Below are positions 34,161 to 42,608 of a stretch of 64,000 nt of DNA, piece after piece. The position numbers and the translations under genes are program-made. Below the pieces are notes generated by a model, which saw nothing but the letters and a program-made list of their open reading frames with translations, made no database searches and had not been told where the DNA came from. Source of the stretch: Streptomyces caatingaensis (GTDB taxonomy: Bacteria; Actinomycetota; Actinomycetes; Streptomycetales; Streptomycetaceae). Position 1 is the stretch's first letter; each line of letters begins with the position of its first letter. Where the stretch lies: the NCBI RefSeq assembly GCF_001187435.1, contig NZ_LFXA01000004.1, positions 377,001 to 441,000 on the forward strand, written 5' to 3'.

Positions 34161-35522
34161 CTACAGGACCGGAAGCATCTTCCGCAGTTCGAAGGCGGTG
34201 ACCTCGGAGCGGTACTCCTCCCACTCCTGCTTCTTGTTGCGCAGGAAGAAGTCGAAGACGTGCTCGCCGAGGGTCTCGGCGACCAGTTCGCTGCGCTCCA
34301 TGAGCTCGATGGCCTCGCCGAGGTTCTGCGGGAGGGGGGCGATGCCCATGGCGCGGCGCTCGGCGTCGGAGAGGGCCCAGACGTCGTCGTCGGCGCCGGG
34401 CGGGAGTTCGTAGCCCTCCTCGATGCCCTTGAGGCCGGCGGCGAGGAGGACGGCGTAGGTCAGGTACGGGTTGGCGCCGGAGTCGATGGAGCGGACCTCG
34501 ACGCGGGTGGAGCCGGTCTTGCCGGGCTTGTACATGGGGACGCGGATGAGGGCGGAGCGGTTGTTGTGGCCCCAGCAGATGTAGGCGGGGGCCTCGCCGC
34601 CGGAGCCGGCGGTGCGGCCGGAGCCGCCCCAGATGCGCTTGTAGGAGTTGACCCACTGGTTGGTGACCGCGGAGGTCTCGGCCGCGTGCCGCAGGAGGCC
34701 GGCGATGAAGGAGCGGCCGACCTTGGAGAGCTGGTACTCGGCGCCCGACTCGTGGAAGGCGTTGCGGTCGCCCTCGAAGAGGGACAGGTGGGTGTGCATC
34801 CCGGAGCCGGGGTACTCGGAGAACGGCTTCGGCATGAACGTGGCCTGCACGCCCTGCTCCAGCGCGACCTGCTTCATGATGAGCCGGAAGGTCATGATGT
34901 TGTCGGCCGTGGACAGCGCGTCCGCGTAGCGCAGGTCGATCTCCTGCTGGCCGGGCGCGCCCTCGTGGTGGCTGAACTCGACCGAGATGCCCATGGATTC
35001 GAGCATGGTGATCGCCTGGCGGCGGAAGTCCATGCCGACGCCGGTCGGGGTGTGGTCGAAGTAGCCGGAGGAGTCGGCGGGCACCGGGCGGGTGCCGTCC
35101 ACCGGCTTGTCCTTGAGCAGGAAGAACTCGATCTCGGGGTGGGTGTAGAAGGTGAACCCGAGGTCGGAGGTCTTGGCGAGGATGCGCTTGAGGACGTACC
35201 GCGGGTCCGCGTACGAGGGCGAGCCGTCCGGCATGAGGATGTCGCAGAACATCCGGGCCGTGCCGGGGGCCTCGGCGCGCCAGGGAAGGATCTGGAACGT
35301 CCCCGGGTCCGGCTTGGCGATCATGTCGGATTCGTACACCCGGGCGAATCCCTCGATCGCGGACCCGTCGAAGCCGATGCCCTCGTCGAAGGCCTGCTCC
35401 AGCTCGGCCGGGGCGACCGCGACCGACTTCAGATAGCCGAGCACGTCCGTGAACCACAGCCGCACGAAGCGGATGTCGCGCTCCTCGAGGGTACGGAGCA
35501 CGAACTCCTGCTGCTTATCCAT
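34161..35522 (-). CDS. glnA2: Glutamine synthetase-like protein, GlnA2 type (453 aa)
   Basis: This is a type I glutamine synthetase fold. The beta-grasp N-terminus has IGFDGSAIEGFARVYESDM. The catalytic domain has HPEIEFFLLKD, EFSHHEGAPGQQEIDLRY, GSGMHTHLSLF and NNRSALIRVP. A Y-E-L-P-P segment (Tyr near residue 371) aligns with the adenylylation loop of GlnA. The position next to glnE matches SCO2241 (GlnA2) of S. coelicolor, reported as a gamma-glutamylpolyamine synthetase rather than a true glutamine synthetase. The symbol rests on synteny and should be read as glnA2-like. Confidence 0.88.
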   Translation of the reverse strand: MDKQQEFVLRTLEERDIRFVRLWFTDVLGYLKSVAVAPAELEQAFDEGIGFDGSAIEGFARVYESDMIAKPDPGTFQILPWRAEAPGTARMFCDILMPDGSPSYADPRYVLKRILAKTSDLGFTFYTHPEIEFFLLKDKPVDGTRPVPADSSGYFDHTPTGVGMDFRRQAITMLESMGISVEFSHHEGAPGQQEIDLRYADALSTADNIMTFRLIMKQVALEQGVQATFMPKPFSEYPGSGMHTHLSLFEGDRNAFHESGAEYQLSKVGRSFIAGLLRHAAETSAVTNQWVNSYKRIWGGSGRTAGSGGEAPAYICWGHNNRSALIRVPMYKPGKTGSTRVEVRSIDSGANPYLTYAVLLAAGLKGIEEGYELPPGADDDVWALSDAERRAMGIAPLPQNLGEAIELMERSELVAETLGEHVFDFFLRNKKQEWEEYRSEVTAFELRKMLPVL

Positions 35523-35804
35523 AGCTACCTATCCTCGCTGGTCAGGCCGTCCGTCCCCGGCCGCGGGGCAGGCCGGGGCACATCAGCATCCCACCACACG
35601 ATTTCGGACGCGTTGCGCACGGGCATCCGGAAGCGCACGGCGCGGTGGGCCCCCGCCCGTGCCCGGGGGACGCCCCCGCCGGTGTGTGCCGTCGTCCTCG
35701 CCCCCATCCTGCCCGCCGGGGCGTGTGCCGCGCACCCGCCTCCGTCGCCTCCATTGTGGAACAGCCCTCCGGCGGCCGCAGGGCCCGCCCGGGGCGGCCG
35801 GCGG

Positions 35805-36227
<423 letters not shown>

Positions 36228-36251
36228 CAACGTGATCCCTCTCACACCGAC

Positions 36252-36283
36252 TTGAAGCTCACACCGATGTGAGCTCCTAGCGT
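36252..36283 (+). promoter_or_regulatory. MerR-type promoter and operator for the DUF385 gene
   Basis: TTGAAG (36252-36257) and TAGCGT (36278-36283) are spaced by 20 bp, the overlong spacing used by MerR regulators. The spacer holds the perfect dyad AGCTCACA-CCGA-TGTGAGCT (36256-36275). Regulation by the divergent MerR protein is inferred. Confidence 0.65.
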
Positions 36284-36336
36284 CGCCACCATGACCGGCG
36301 AACGAACCCTACGTCCGACCCCTTGGCGGTGACAGC

Positions 36337-36780
36337 GTGAGCAATCCGTTCAATGAGCGGGTGATCGAGGAATTCCGCGCCAACGGGGGTGTGGTGGGCG
36401 GGGACTTCGCGGGGACGGACCTGCTCCTGCTCACCACGGTGGGCGCGCGCAGCGGACTCCCGCGGACGACCCCGCTGGTCTACCTCCCCCACGGCCCCCA
36501 CCTGACCGTCTTCGCCCTCAACGGCGGCGACCCGGCCGCCCCCGCCTGGTACCACAACCTCCGCGCCCACCCCGACCGCCTCACCGCCGAGGTCGGCCGC
36601 GACACCTACCCGGTACGGGCGTCCGAGGTCACCGACGAGGACGAGTACGAGAGCCTGTGGCGGCGACAGATCGCCATCGAACCGAAGTTCGCGACCTTCC
36701 GCGCCCGCGCGGGGCGGAGGGTGCCGGTGCTCCTCCTGCACCGGGAGGGCGGCGGTGGGGGTGGTGACGTGTCCGTGTAG
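36337..36780 (+). CDS. DUF385/Ddn-family deazaflavin (F420)-dependent nitroreductase-like protein (147 aa)
   Basis: The compact split-barrel family is indicated by TDLLLLTTVGARSGLPRTTPLVYLPHG, ALNGGDPAAPAWYHNLRAHPD and a C-terminal F-R-A-R-A-G-R-R-V-P-V-L-L-L segment. Members use F420H2 to reduce quinones or nitro compounds. The GTG at 36337 follows a weak ribosome site. Expression is probably controlled by the divergent MerR regulator. The C-terminus ends in a glycine run. Confidence 0.87.
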   Translation: MSNPFNERVIEEFRANGGVVGGDFAGTDLLLLTTVGARSGLPRTTPLVYLPHGPHLTVFALNGGDPAAPAWYHNLRAHPDRLTAEVGRDTYPVRASEVTDEDEYESLWRRQIAIEPKFATFRARAGRRVPVLLLHREGGGGGGDVSV

Positions 36781-36834
36781 GGGCGGGGTGGCGCGGGGAC
36801 GGGCGGGGCGGTGTGGGGGGGCAAGGGTTTTCTC

Positions 36835-36979
36835 CCCCGCCCCGCCCTTTCACCATTCCTCCGGGGCGGAGCCCCGGCGGGGTGCGGGGGCGGAGCCCCG
36901 CGGCGTCGGCGCGCGCCGCGCGCCGTGGGGTCGCGCAGGGGCGCAGCCCCTGCGGAAACGGTGAAAGGGCGGGGCGGGG
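36835..36979. repeat. Large inverted repeat with nested hairpins in intergenic DNA
   Basis: A perfect 20-bp inverted repeat (36835-36854 with 36960-36979) encloses 105 bp of smaller hairpins such as CGGGGC-GGA-GCCCCG and GCAGGGGC-GCA-GCCCCTGC. The 292-bp gap (36781-37072) contains no gene. Hairpins of this GGGGCGGAGCCCC kind are widespread between Streptomyces genes and probably end transcription or form a mobile repeat. Confidence 0.75.
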
Positions 36980-37015
36980 AGGAAACCCCGGGGCCGGGGC
37001 GGAGCGGGCCGGCGC

Positions 37016-37046
37016 TTGACCCTCACCCGACGTCAGCCCCCACCCT
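37016..37046 (+). promoter_or_regulatory. tipA-type promoter with 19-bp spacer
   Basis: TTGACC (37016-37021), 19-bp spacer, CACCCT (37041-37046). TGAC and GTCA half-sites lie inside. It precedes the tipA-like gene by about 27 bp and has the long spacer expected of an autoregulated MerR promoter. The match to -10 is weak. Confidence 0.45.
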
Positions 37047-37072
37047 GTCCCCGGAAAACGAAAGGCAGCCCC

Positions 37073-37239
37073 ATGACGTACACCGTCGGACAGGTCTCCG
37101 ACTTCGCCCGCATCACCGTACGCACCCTCCACCACTACGACCGCACCGGCCTCCTCACCCCCAGCGAGCGCACCTCCGCCGGCTACCGGCTCTACAGCGA
37201 CGCCGACCTGGCCCGCCTCCAGCAGATCCTCTTCTACCG
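37073..37239 (+). pseudogene. 5' fragment of a tipA-like MerR regulator, cut by the integrative element
   Basis: The fragment encodes the first 55-56 residues, a complete MerR helix-turn-helix ending in ARLQQILFYR (first helix GQVSDFARITVRTLHHYDRTGLL). At the attL core the frame runs on into element DNA and would end at 37465 after unrelated residues. The rest of the gene resumes at 46997. Joining the two sides across the 13-bp core restores QILFYRELGFSLEEI, the conserved TipA sequence, without a frameshift. The truncated product might still bind DNA but lacks its dimerization coiled coil. Confidence 0.92.
37227..37239. repeat. attL core, 13-bp direct repeat
   Basis: TCCTCTTCTACCG, identical to 46997-47009. 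It lies in codons for LFYR of the tipA-like gene, and the integrase stop codon (TAG on the minus strand, 37236-37234) is inside it. Confidence 0.88.
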
Positions 37240-38598
37240 CTGGCTTACGGCTCTGGCCTGCGCAGATGCACCCCCGATAGGGGTCTCAGGGCACTTCTGG
37301 GGCACACCGGTGCCGAGAACTGCCTCGACAGCGTCCCGCGTCGTGTCCTCTTGGTTGGGCCACAGGTGCGTGTACGTGTCGAGTGTGATCGACGGCTTGG
37401 AGTGCCCGAGCCGCTTCTGCACCGTCTTGACGTCCTCACGGTGGCGGATGAGCAGCGAGGCGTAGAAGTGCCGTAGGTCGTGCATGCTCGCGCCCTCGAA
37501 TACCTGCACGCGCTCGGGCTCGGCGCCCTCGGGCCTCCCCACGCGTACCCACTCCGCGTGTGCCGCGGCGTACCGCTCGTCAAGGTCCTTGTTCGCCCGC
37601 TCAACGATGCGGGCCCACGTGCGTGCCCAGGCCGAGCGGCGTACGGCCTCGCGCCGCTCGTTCGGGAAGATCAGCCGCGCCTTACGTCGCTTGGGGTTGC
37701 GCGGGTCCGTCCGGTCCTCGACGTCCACCAGCGGCGCGGGGTGTGCCTTGAGGTGCGCGGCGAGCGCGTCAACGGCGGACTTCGCGAGCGGCACCGTGCG
37801 GTAGCTCTCGTGCGTCTTGGGCTCGCCGATGAACGGCTCACCGTCGTCCGGGCCGACCAACTGCTGTTCGACTCGCACCGTGCGGCGCAGGAAGTCGACG
37901 TGCTCGACTTCGAGGCCGAACACTTCCCCCTGCCGCAGGCCGGACGCCGCGGCGAACAGGATCAGCGCCCGGTACCGAGCGGGCGCGGCCTCGACGAGGG
38001 CCCGTACGGCGTCAGGGTGAAGCGGCACGATCTCGCGGCGGCGCGCCTCGGGCAGCTTCACGCCCTCGCAAGGGTTCACGCGCAGGATGCCGTCATGCAG
38101 CGCCGTGCGGAACACGGTCACGAGGTAGGCGTAGGTCGTGCGCAGGCTGTTGTGCGACAACACGGCGGCGCGGTCCTTCACCCATGCCCGTATCTCTGAC
38201 GAGCGGATACTCGACATCGCCCGGTCGCCGAACGTCGGGTAGATGTGGCGGCGCAGTGCCCGCTCGACGCGCGTCGCGGTGCTCGTGCGGTGCACGGCCG
38301 AGACGCGCCACCGCTCGGCGACGGCCCGGAAGCTCTCTTTGCCCGCGGCGGGGTCGACGTACAGGCCGCGGTCAAGGTCGGCCTTGACGGTGGCCGCGCG
38401 GGTCTCGGCTGCGGCGCGCTTGTCGAAGTTCTCTTTGCGCTGCTTCCCGCTCGCGTCGCGCCAACGGACCTGCCACCGCTTCCCCTTGCCGTGCTCGCCG
38501 CTCGGGGCGAGCTTGCGCGTCTTGCTGGTGTGCTCGCTGCACGGCTTGTCGTCCTTGCCCGGACGAGACTTGTGCCACCGGTCGTAAACCTCAGCCAT
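37234..38598 (-). CDS. int: Tyrosine site-specific recombinase (integrase, 454 aa)
   Basis: It catalyses integration and excision at the att cores. The catalytic residues are all present: R222 (ASGLRQGE), H373-x-x-R376 (MHDLRHFYAS), H399 (LGHSKPS) and nucleophile Y409 (LDTYTHLW). An N-terminal arm-binding/SAM-like domain (GKESFRAVAERWRVS) precedes the catalytic domain. The stop codon lies within the att core, as in several elements where attP abuts int. Its ATG overlaps the XRE gene stop by 8 bp (ATGGCTGA), so repressor and integrase are co-transcribed. Confidence 0.95.
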   Translation of the reverse strand: MAEVYDRWHKSRPGKDDKPCSEHTSKTRKLAPSGEHGKGKRWQVRWRDASGKQRKENFDKRAAAETRAATVKADLDRGLYVDPAAGKESFRAVAERWRVSAVHRTSTATRVERALRRHIYPTFGDRAMSSIRSSEIRAWVKDRAAVLSHNSLRTTYAYLVTVFRTALHDGILRVNPCEGVKLPEARRREIVPLHPDAVRALVEAAPARYRALILFAAASGLRQGEVFGLEVEHVDFLRRTVRVEQQLVGPDDGEPFIGEPKTHESYRTVPLAKSAVDALAAHLKAHPAPLVDVEDRTDPRNPKRRKARLIFPNERREAVRRSAWARTWARIVERANKDLDERYAAAHAEWVRVGRPEGAEPERVQVFEGASMHDLRHFYASLLIRHREDVKTVQKRLGHSKPSITLDTYTHLWPNQEDTTRDAVEAVLGTGVPQKCPETPIGGASAQARAVSQR

Positions 38599-39157
38599 TC
38601 GGCTCTGCCTCCCCCTGATCCCCGCCCGCGTCAGCCGTCAGAGCCTCGGGTTCGACGCCGGCGGCCCCGAGGGCTTCCCAAACCTTGATGTACGCCTCAT
38701 GCCCCTCACGCTGGCGCCGCTCGCGGGACTTCCACTCTTCCGCTGGCACCTCGCTGCGGTAAATGCGCTCATCCGTGAAGGTGAGCGGCGCCTCGCCCCT
38801 AATCCACCCGCGGACCCAACCGGCGTTCTCACGCTGGAGTCCGTGAGTCGGCTGCGAAGGCTCGGGGGTGAGTTCGTAGCGCACCTGCTCGTCATCGACC
38901 GGTACGAGCAGGTGAATCGGCGCAACGTGTAGAGCCTGCGCCAGGATCAACCACTCTTCGAGGGTGACCTGCCGCCGGCGACGGCCATTCAGGTCACGTC
39001 GACCGCTCTCGATGTTGGCGATCACTGAACCTGTCATGCCCGGCGCGCCCATCAAGCGGCAGCGTTCGGCGAGTTCCTTGGCCGAGAGCCCTTGACGCTT
39101 CCGTAGCTCTTGGACCCGCTGGGCGACGAAGTCGCTCGCGGATTGAGAGCTGCCCAC
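38591..39157 (-). CDS. XRE-family repressor of the element (188 aa)
   Basis: The N-terminal helix-turn-helix includes RVQELRKRQGLSAKELAERCRLM and SVIANIESGRRDLNGRRRRQVTLEEWLILAQAL. A C-terminal part with conserved Trp and charged residues follows. I chose GTG 39157, which has GAGGTGG just upstream. Its promoter region contains two TGTCG-N3-CGACA dyads shared with the divergent excisionase gene, the arrangement of a lysogeny-type switch. Confidence 0.85.
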   Translation of the reverse strand: MGSSQSASDFVAQRVQELRKRQGLSAKELAERCRLMGAPGMTGSVIANIESGRRDLNGRRRRQVTLEEWLILAQALHVAPIHLLVPVDDEQVRYELTPEPSQPTHGLQRENAGWVRGWIRGEAPLTFTDERIYRSEVPAEEWKSRERRQREGHEAYIKVWEALGAAGVEPEALTADAGGDQGEAEPNG

Positions 39158-39171
39158 ATTCCCACCTCTTC

Positions 39172-39269
39172 TGTCGATACGACAAATCCTTGCGCAAGGT
39201 TGACATGCGCAGCGAGGCATCGCAAGGTGATCACATAACAAAACGACAACGGTTGATGTCGAATCGACA
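39172..39269. promoter_or_regulatory. Divergent switch region with twin TGTCG-N3-CGACA operators
   Basis: Perfect dyads TGTCG-ATA-CGACA (39172-39184) and TGTCG-AAT-CGACA (39257-39269) lie 15 bp from the repressor start and 11 bp from the excisionase start. Between them are TTGACA (39200-39205) and an AT-rich stretch. Binding of the XRE repressor to both would control xis and its own gene. Confidence 0.7.
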
Positions 39270-39280
39270 TAGGAGGATTC

Positions 39281-39493
39281 GTGTCCCCTGCCCAGCTCCC
39301 CAATGCCACCGCCCGCCGCAAGCTCGCCACCGCGCAGGAACTCGCCGACTACTGCGGCGTGCCGCTGGCCACCGTCTACCAGTGGTCGCATCGCGGTAGC
39401 GGCCCGCGGATGATCAAGGTCGGCCGCCATCTGCGCGCCCGCTGGGAGGACATCGATCGCTGGCTCGACAGCCACGCCACCGACGCCGCGTGA
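39281..39493 (+). CDS. xis: Excisionase-like small HTH protein (70 aa)
   Basis: A MerR-like/HTH_17 winged helix fills the protein: ATAQELADYCGVPLATVYQWSHRGSGPRMIKVGRHLRARWEDIDRWLDSH. Proteins of this size and fold in actinobacterial elements are recombination directionality factors. AGGAGG (39271-39276) precedes the GTG by 4 bp. It is the first rightward gene, right behind an operator dyad. Confidence 0.87.
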   Translation: MSPAQLPNATARRKLATAQELADYCGVPLATVYQWSHRGSGPRMIKVGRHLRARWEDIDRWLDSHATDAA

Positions 39494-39522
39494 TGCGCGC
39501 CCCGCTCTGTCGCACCCGACAA

Positions 39523-39552
39523 GGGCCGCCGGCCTGCGAAGGCCGACGGCCC
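39523..39552 (+). terminator. Hairpin after the excisionase gene
   Basis: A 13-bp stem with one mismatch (39523-39535 with 39540-39552) closes on a GCGA tetraloop. It probably reduces transcription into the replication genes. Confidence 0.6.
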
Positions 39553-39636
39553 CTACGCCTCGCCCACCACTTCGCCAGTGATCACCAGCGGCGCCGGGTT
39601 TCTCACCACCCGGGCCGCTCGGAAGGATGCTCCTCC

Positions 39637-39927
39637 GTGCACACCATGCACCCCCGCTGCTCGACCGCCCCGCCGACGATGACCGACCACCTGCCCATGT
39701 GGCATGGATGGGCGGTCCTGCCCGTCCCTACACAGCAATACGGCGGGCTCATGCCCGCACCGCGCGGCTTCGGCGTTGACGTCTTCATAGGCGCCGCGCG
39801 TGACATTGGCGACCACACCACGCGCGAACTCGCCGCCGCCATGGCCGACTGTTCCGACTACCAGGTCACCGATCCGCACGGCCTCGCCGCCGTCGAGGTT
39901 CGTCTCGCCGCCCTGCTGGGGCGGTGA
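39637..39927 (+). CDS. Hypothetical small protein of the element (96 aa)
   Basis: No family is recognised. The sequence includes MWHGWAVLPVPTQQYGG and TRELAAAMADCSDYQVTDPHGLAAVEVRLAALLGR. GGAAGGA lies 9 bp before GTG 39637; ATG 39646 is an alternative. It precedes the prim-pol gene by 4 bp, so it belongs to the replication operon and may be an accessory factor. The 143 bp before it contain the terminator hairpin and no other gene. Confidence 0.6.
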   Translation: MHTMHPRCSTAPPTMTDHLPMWHGWAVLPVPTQQYGGLMPAPRGFGVDVFIGAARDIGDHTTRELAAAMADCSDYQVTDPHGLAAVEVRLAALLGR

Positions 39928-39931
39928 GAGC

Positions 39932-40978
39932 GTGACGCCCCCGACTCCCGGCCCGCTGCGCGTAGCCCTGTGGTTCGCCGCTCAGGGCTACGCGGTTCAC
40001 CCGCTCGCCCCGGGCCGGAAGGTGCCCGTACGCGGCTGCGACCGCTGCTCTCCCGGCACTGCTGAGCGCCCTAACCCCGCCTATGTCGAGCACGACGGCC
40101 GTGCCTGCCAGTGCCACGCCGACGGCCGCCCTTGTCACGGGGTGCTCGCCGCCACCACCGACCCCGACCGCATCACCGCATGGTGGGCAAGCACGCCCGC
40201 GGCCGGGGTCGGCGTGGCCGCGGGACCCTCCGGACTGGTGATCCTCGACGTCGACTGTCACGGCGGCGATGTGCCGGCCGACGCCGAGCGGCTGCTGCCC
40301 GGCGTCGAACTGCCCGACGACATCGCCCCGGGCAGCGTCCGCGACGGCCGCGACGTCCTCGCGCTGCTTGTCGAGGCGCGCCGCGCCACGCTGCCCGGCT
40401 GTGCCCCGGAAACGCTCACCGTGCGCACGCCCTCGGGCGGGCTTCACTACTGGTTCCGGGCGCCCGCCGGTACGCAGTGGCGCCCACAGGCGGGCGCGCT
40501 CGGCTGGCAGCTCGACGTGCGCGCCGGATCGTCATACGCCGTTGCTCCGGGCACGGTCACCTGCGACGGCGCGTACACCCCGCTCGGGGACTGCCGCGTG
40601 GTCGCCGAGCTACCCGTGTGGCTCGCCCGCGACCTTGACCGGACCGGGCACCGTGTGCGCCCCGAGCGGCCCCGAGTCGCCCTGCCGTGGCGCTCCCGCG
40701 GCATGGGTACCGGGTACGTGGCCGCCGCCGTCGAGGCCGAGCTGCGCGCGGTTGCTGAGGCACAGCCCGGCACCCGTAACGACACGCTCAACCGGGCCGC
40801 CTTCAGCCTCGGCACGCTGCTTGCCCCGGGCCGTCTTGATCGCGCCCAGGTCGCCGACGTCCTCGCCGATGCCGCCCGCCATGCTGGACTGTCGGGCCGC
40901 GAGGCCGAGTCCGCCATACGCTCCGGGCTCGCCGCCGGCGAGCGGCACCCGCGCACCCTGACGGGAGCCGCCGCATGA
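39932..40978 (+). CDS. Bifunctional DNA primase/polymerase (prim-pol, 348 aa)
   Basis: The prim-pol catalytic core is visible: GYAVHPLAPGRKVP near the N-terminus, a Cys/His cluster (CDRCSPGT; CQCHADGRPCHG) that may bind zinc, and the metal-binding VILDVDCHGG, followed by VRTPSGGLHYWF. C-terminal residues form a helical tail. Such proteins initiate replication of AICEs, plasmids and satellites by making primers and extending them. It overlaps the ATPase gene by ATGA. Confidence 0.9.
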   Translation: MTPPTPGPLRVALWFAAQGYAVHPLAPGRKVPVRGCDRCSPGTAERPNPAYVEHDGRACQCHADGRPCHGVLAATTDPDRITAWWASTPAAGVGVAAGPSGLVILDVDCHGGDVPADAERLLPGVELPDDIAPGSVRDGRDVLALLVEARRATLPGCAPETLTVRTPSGGLHYWFRAPAGTQWRPQAGALGWQLDVRAGSSYAVAPGTVTCDGAYTPLGDCRVVAELPVWLARDLDRTGHRVRPERPRVALPWRSRGMGTGYVAAAVEAELRAVAEAQPGTRNDTLNRAAFSLGTLLAPGRLDRAQVADVLADAARHAGLSGREAESAIRSGLAAGERHPRTLTGAAA

Positions 40979-42546
40979 CCTCCGCCCTGACTTTCAACCC
41001 GACCGCCGCCGCGCGTTCCGTCGTCCCCTTCCCGAGACTGGAAACGGCCACGGAGCAGCCGCGCGGCCCGAAGCAGGAAAGGCAGCCGCCGCAGGCCGAA
41101 GTGCTGCGCATGCTCGGCCAGAACCGATTCCGCTACCTGCGCCACAACGGCGCCCCCTACGCCGTGTCGTATGACGGCCCGCCCGTCGCCGTGCCGCTGC
41201 GCGCCACCGCCCACAGCGGCACCGGCAGCCTGCGCCAGCACCTCACACGCGCCTACGTGACCGAGTGCCAGCGCACCCCCTCGCAGTCCGCGCTCGCCGA
41301 CGCCCTCGGCGCCCTCGACGCGCTCGCTGCGGACGTGCCCGAGGTCGAACTGCCGCTGCGCGTCGCCGCCGACCCCGACGACGGCAACGTGACGTGGCTC
41401 GACCTCGGCCGCCCCGACGGGCAGTCGGTACGCCTCGCCCCGGACGGCTGGACGCTCACTTACCCGGACGTCGAGACCGGGCCTGTGTGGCGCCGCAGCC
41501 GGCTCGTCCGCCCGCTGCCGCGCCCGGACCGCGTCCCGGGTGGCTGGCGCGAGGGTATCGAGGAGTTCGCCGCGCTGCTGCCGTTCACCGCCGAGACGCT
41601 GCCACTCGCCGTCGGCTGGCTGCTCGCCGCCCTGCGCCCGAGCATGCCGCGGCCCGTCGCCTACCTCACGGGCGAACAGGGCACGGGCAAGAGCACGTCA
41701 GGGCAGATGCTCGCCGGGGTCATCGAGGGCGCCCGCGCCCCGCTGCGCCAGGCGCCCGAAACCCTGCGCGACCTCGGGCCGACCACCGCCGCCGGATGGG
41801 TGCTCGCCCTCGACAACCTCTCGGGCATGCCCGGCTGGCTGTCCGACGCACTGTGCCGCATCGTCACTGGCGACGCCCAGGTAACCCGCGCTCTCTATAC
41901 CGACGACGACGTCAACGTGCTGACCTACCAGCGCCCCGTACTGCTCACCGGAATCGACCTCGGCGCGCTCCGCAACGACCTCGCCGAACGCATGCTGCCG
42001 CTCGAACTCGCCCCCATCCCCCGACACAAGCGGCGCACCGCCGGCGCCCTGTGGGCTGCGTACGAGCGGGCGCACCCGCGCATCCTCGGCGCACTGCTCG
42101 ACCTCGCCACCGACGTGTGGGCGGACTTCCCCCACGCCGCCGCGGAACTGACCGAGCGCCCGCGGCTCGCCGACTTCGCCGAGCTGCTGCACGCCCTCGA
42201 CCGTGTCACCGGATGGCGCAGCCTCGACGCGTTCAACGGTGCGCAGGACACGCTGAACGATGCCGTGCTCGACGGCCACCCCGTTGCCGCCGCCCTGCGC
42301 GAGTGGACCGCCTCGCCCGCCTTCCCGCCCGACGGCTGGCAAGGCACCATGGCCGACCTTCACCGGCAACTCAGCAGCGATGGGCGCGGCCTCGCCGAAG
42401 GCTGGCCCAAGACGCCGGCCGTCCTCAGTGCCCGTATCCGCCAGGTCGCCCCCGCACTCCGCTCCCGCGGCATCCACGTGGCTCGCACCTCCGGCAGCAA
42501 CAAGCACGGCAAGGTATGGGCTGTCACGTACGTCCCGTCGTCATGA
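40975..42546 (+). CDS. P-loop ATPase/replicative helicase-like protein of the element (523 aa)
   Basis: Walker A is TGEQGTGKST (about residues 230-239). A Walker B-like segment is GWVLALDNLSG, and a sensor-like stretch is RPVLLTGIDLGALRNDLAERMLPLEL, as in element-encoded D5/SF3-type helicases. It is paired with the prim-pol by a 4-bp overlap. Together they can form the replication initiator that acts at the iterons immediately downstream. The exact helicase class is not certain. Confidence 0.8.
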   Translation: MTSALTFNPTAAARSVVPFPRLETATEQPRGPKQERQPPQAEVLRMLGQNRFRYLRHNGAPYAVSYDGPPVAVPLRATAHSGTGSLRQHLTRAYVTECQRTPSQSALADALGALDALAADVPEVELPLRVAADPDDGNVTWLDLGRPDGQSVRLAPDGWTLTYPDVETGPVWRRSRLVRPLPRPDRVPGGWREGIEEFAALLPFTAETLPLAVGWLLAALRPSMPRPVAYLTGEQGTGKSTSGQMLAGVIEGARAPLRQAPETLRDLGPTTAAGWVLALDNLSGMPGWLSDALCRIVTGDAQVTRALYTDDDVNVLTYQRPVLLTGIDLGALRNDLAERMLPLELAPIPRHKRRTAGALWAAYERAHPRILGALLDLATDVWADFPHAAAELTERPRLADFAELLHALDRVTGWRSLDAFNGAQDTLNDAVLDGHPVAAALREWTASPAFPPDGWQGTMADLHRQLSSDGRGLAEGWPKTPAVLSARIRQVAPALRSRGIHVARTSGSNKHGKVWAVTYVPSS

Positions 42547-42608
42547 CCGCCCCGCCATCGCTACGCGCCCCGGTACGGCACTCCCGCCGCCCGGGGCGCT
42601 GCTGTTCC

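Noticed and set aside
37073..37465. Chimeric 130-aa frame from the tipA-like 5' part into the element
   Set aside because: Residues after the att core come from the antisense strand of the integrase and have no family; treated as read-through of a pseudogene fragment.
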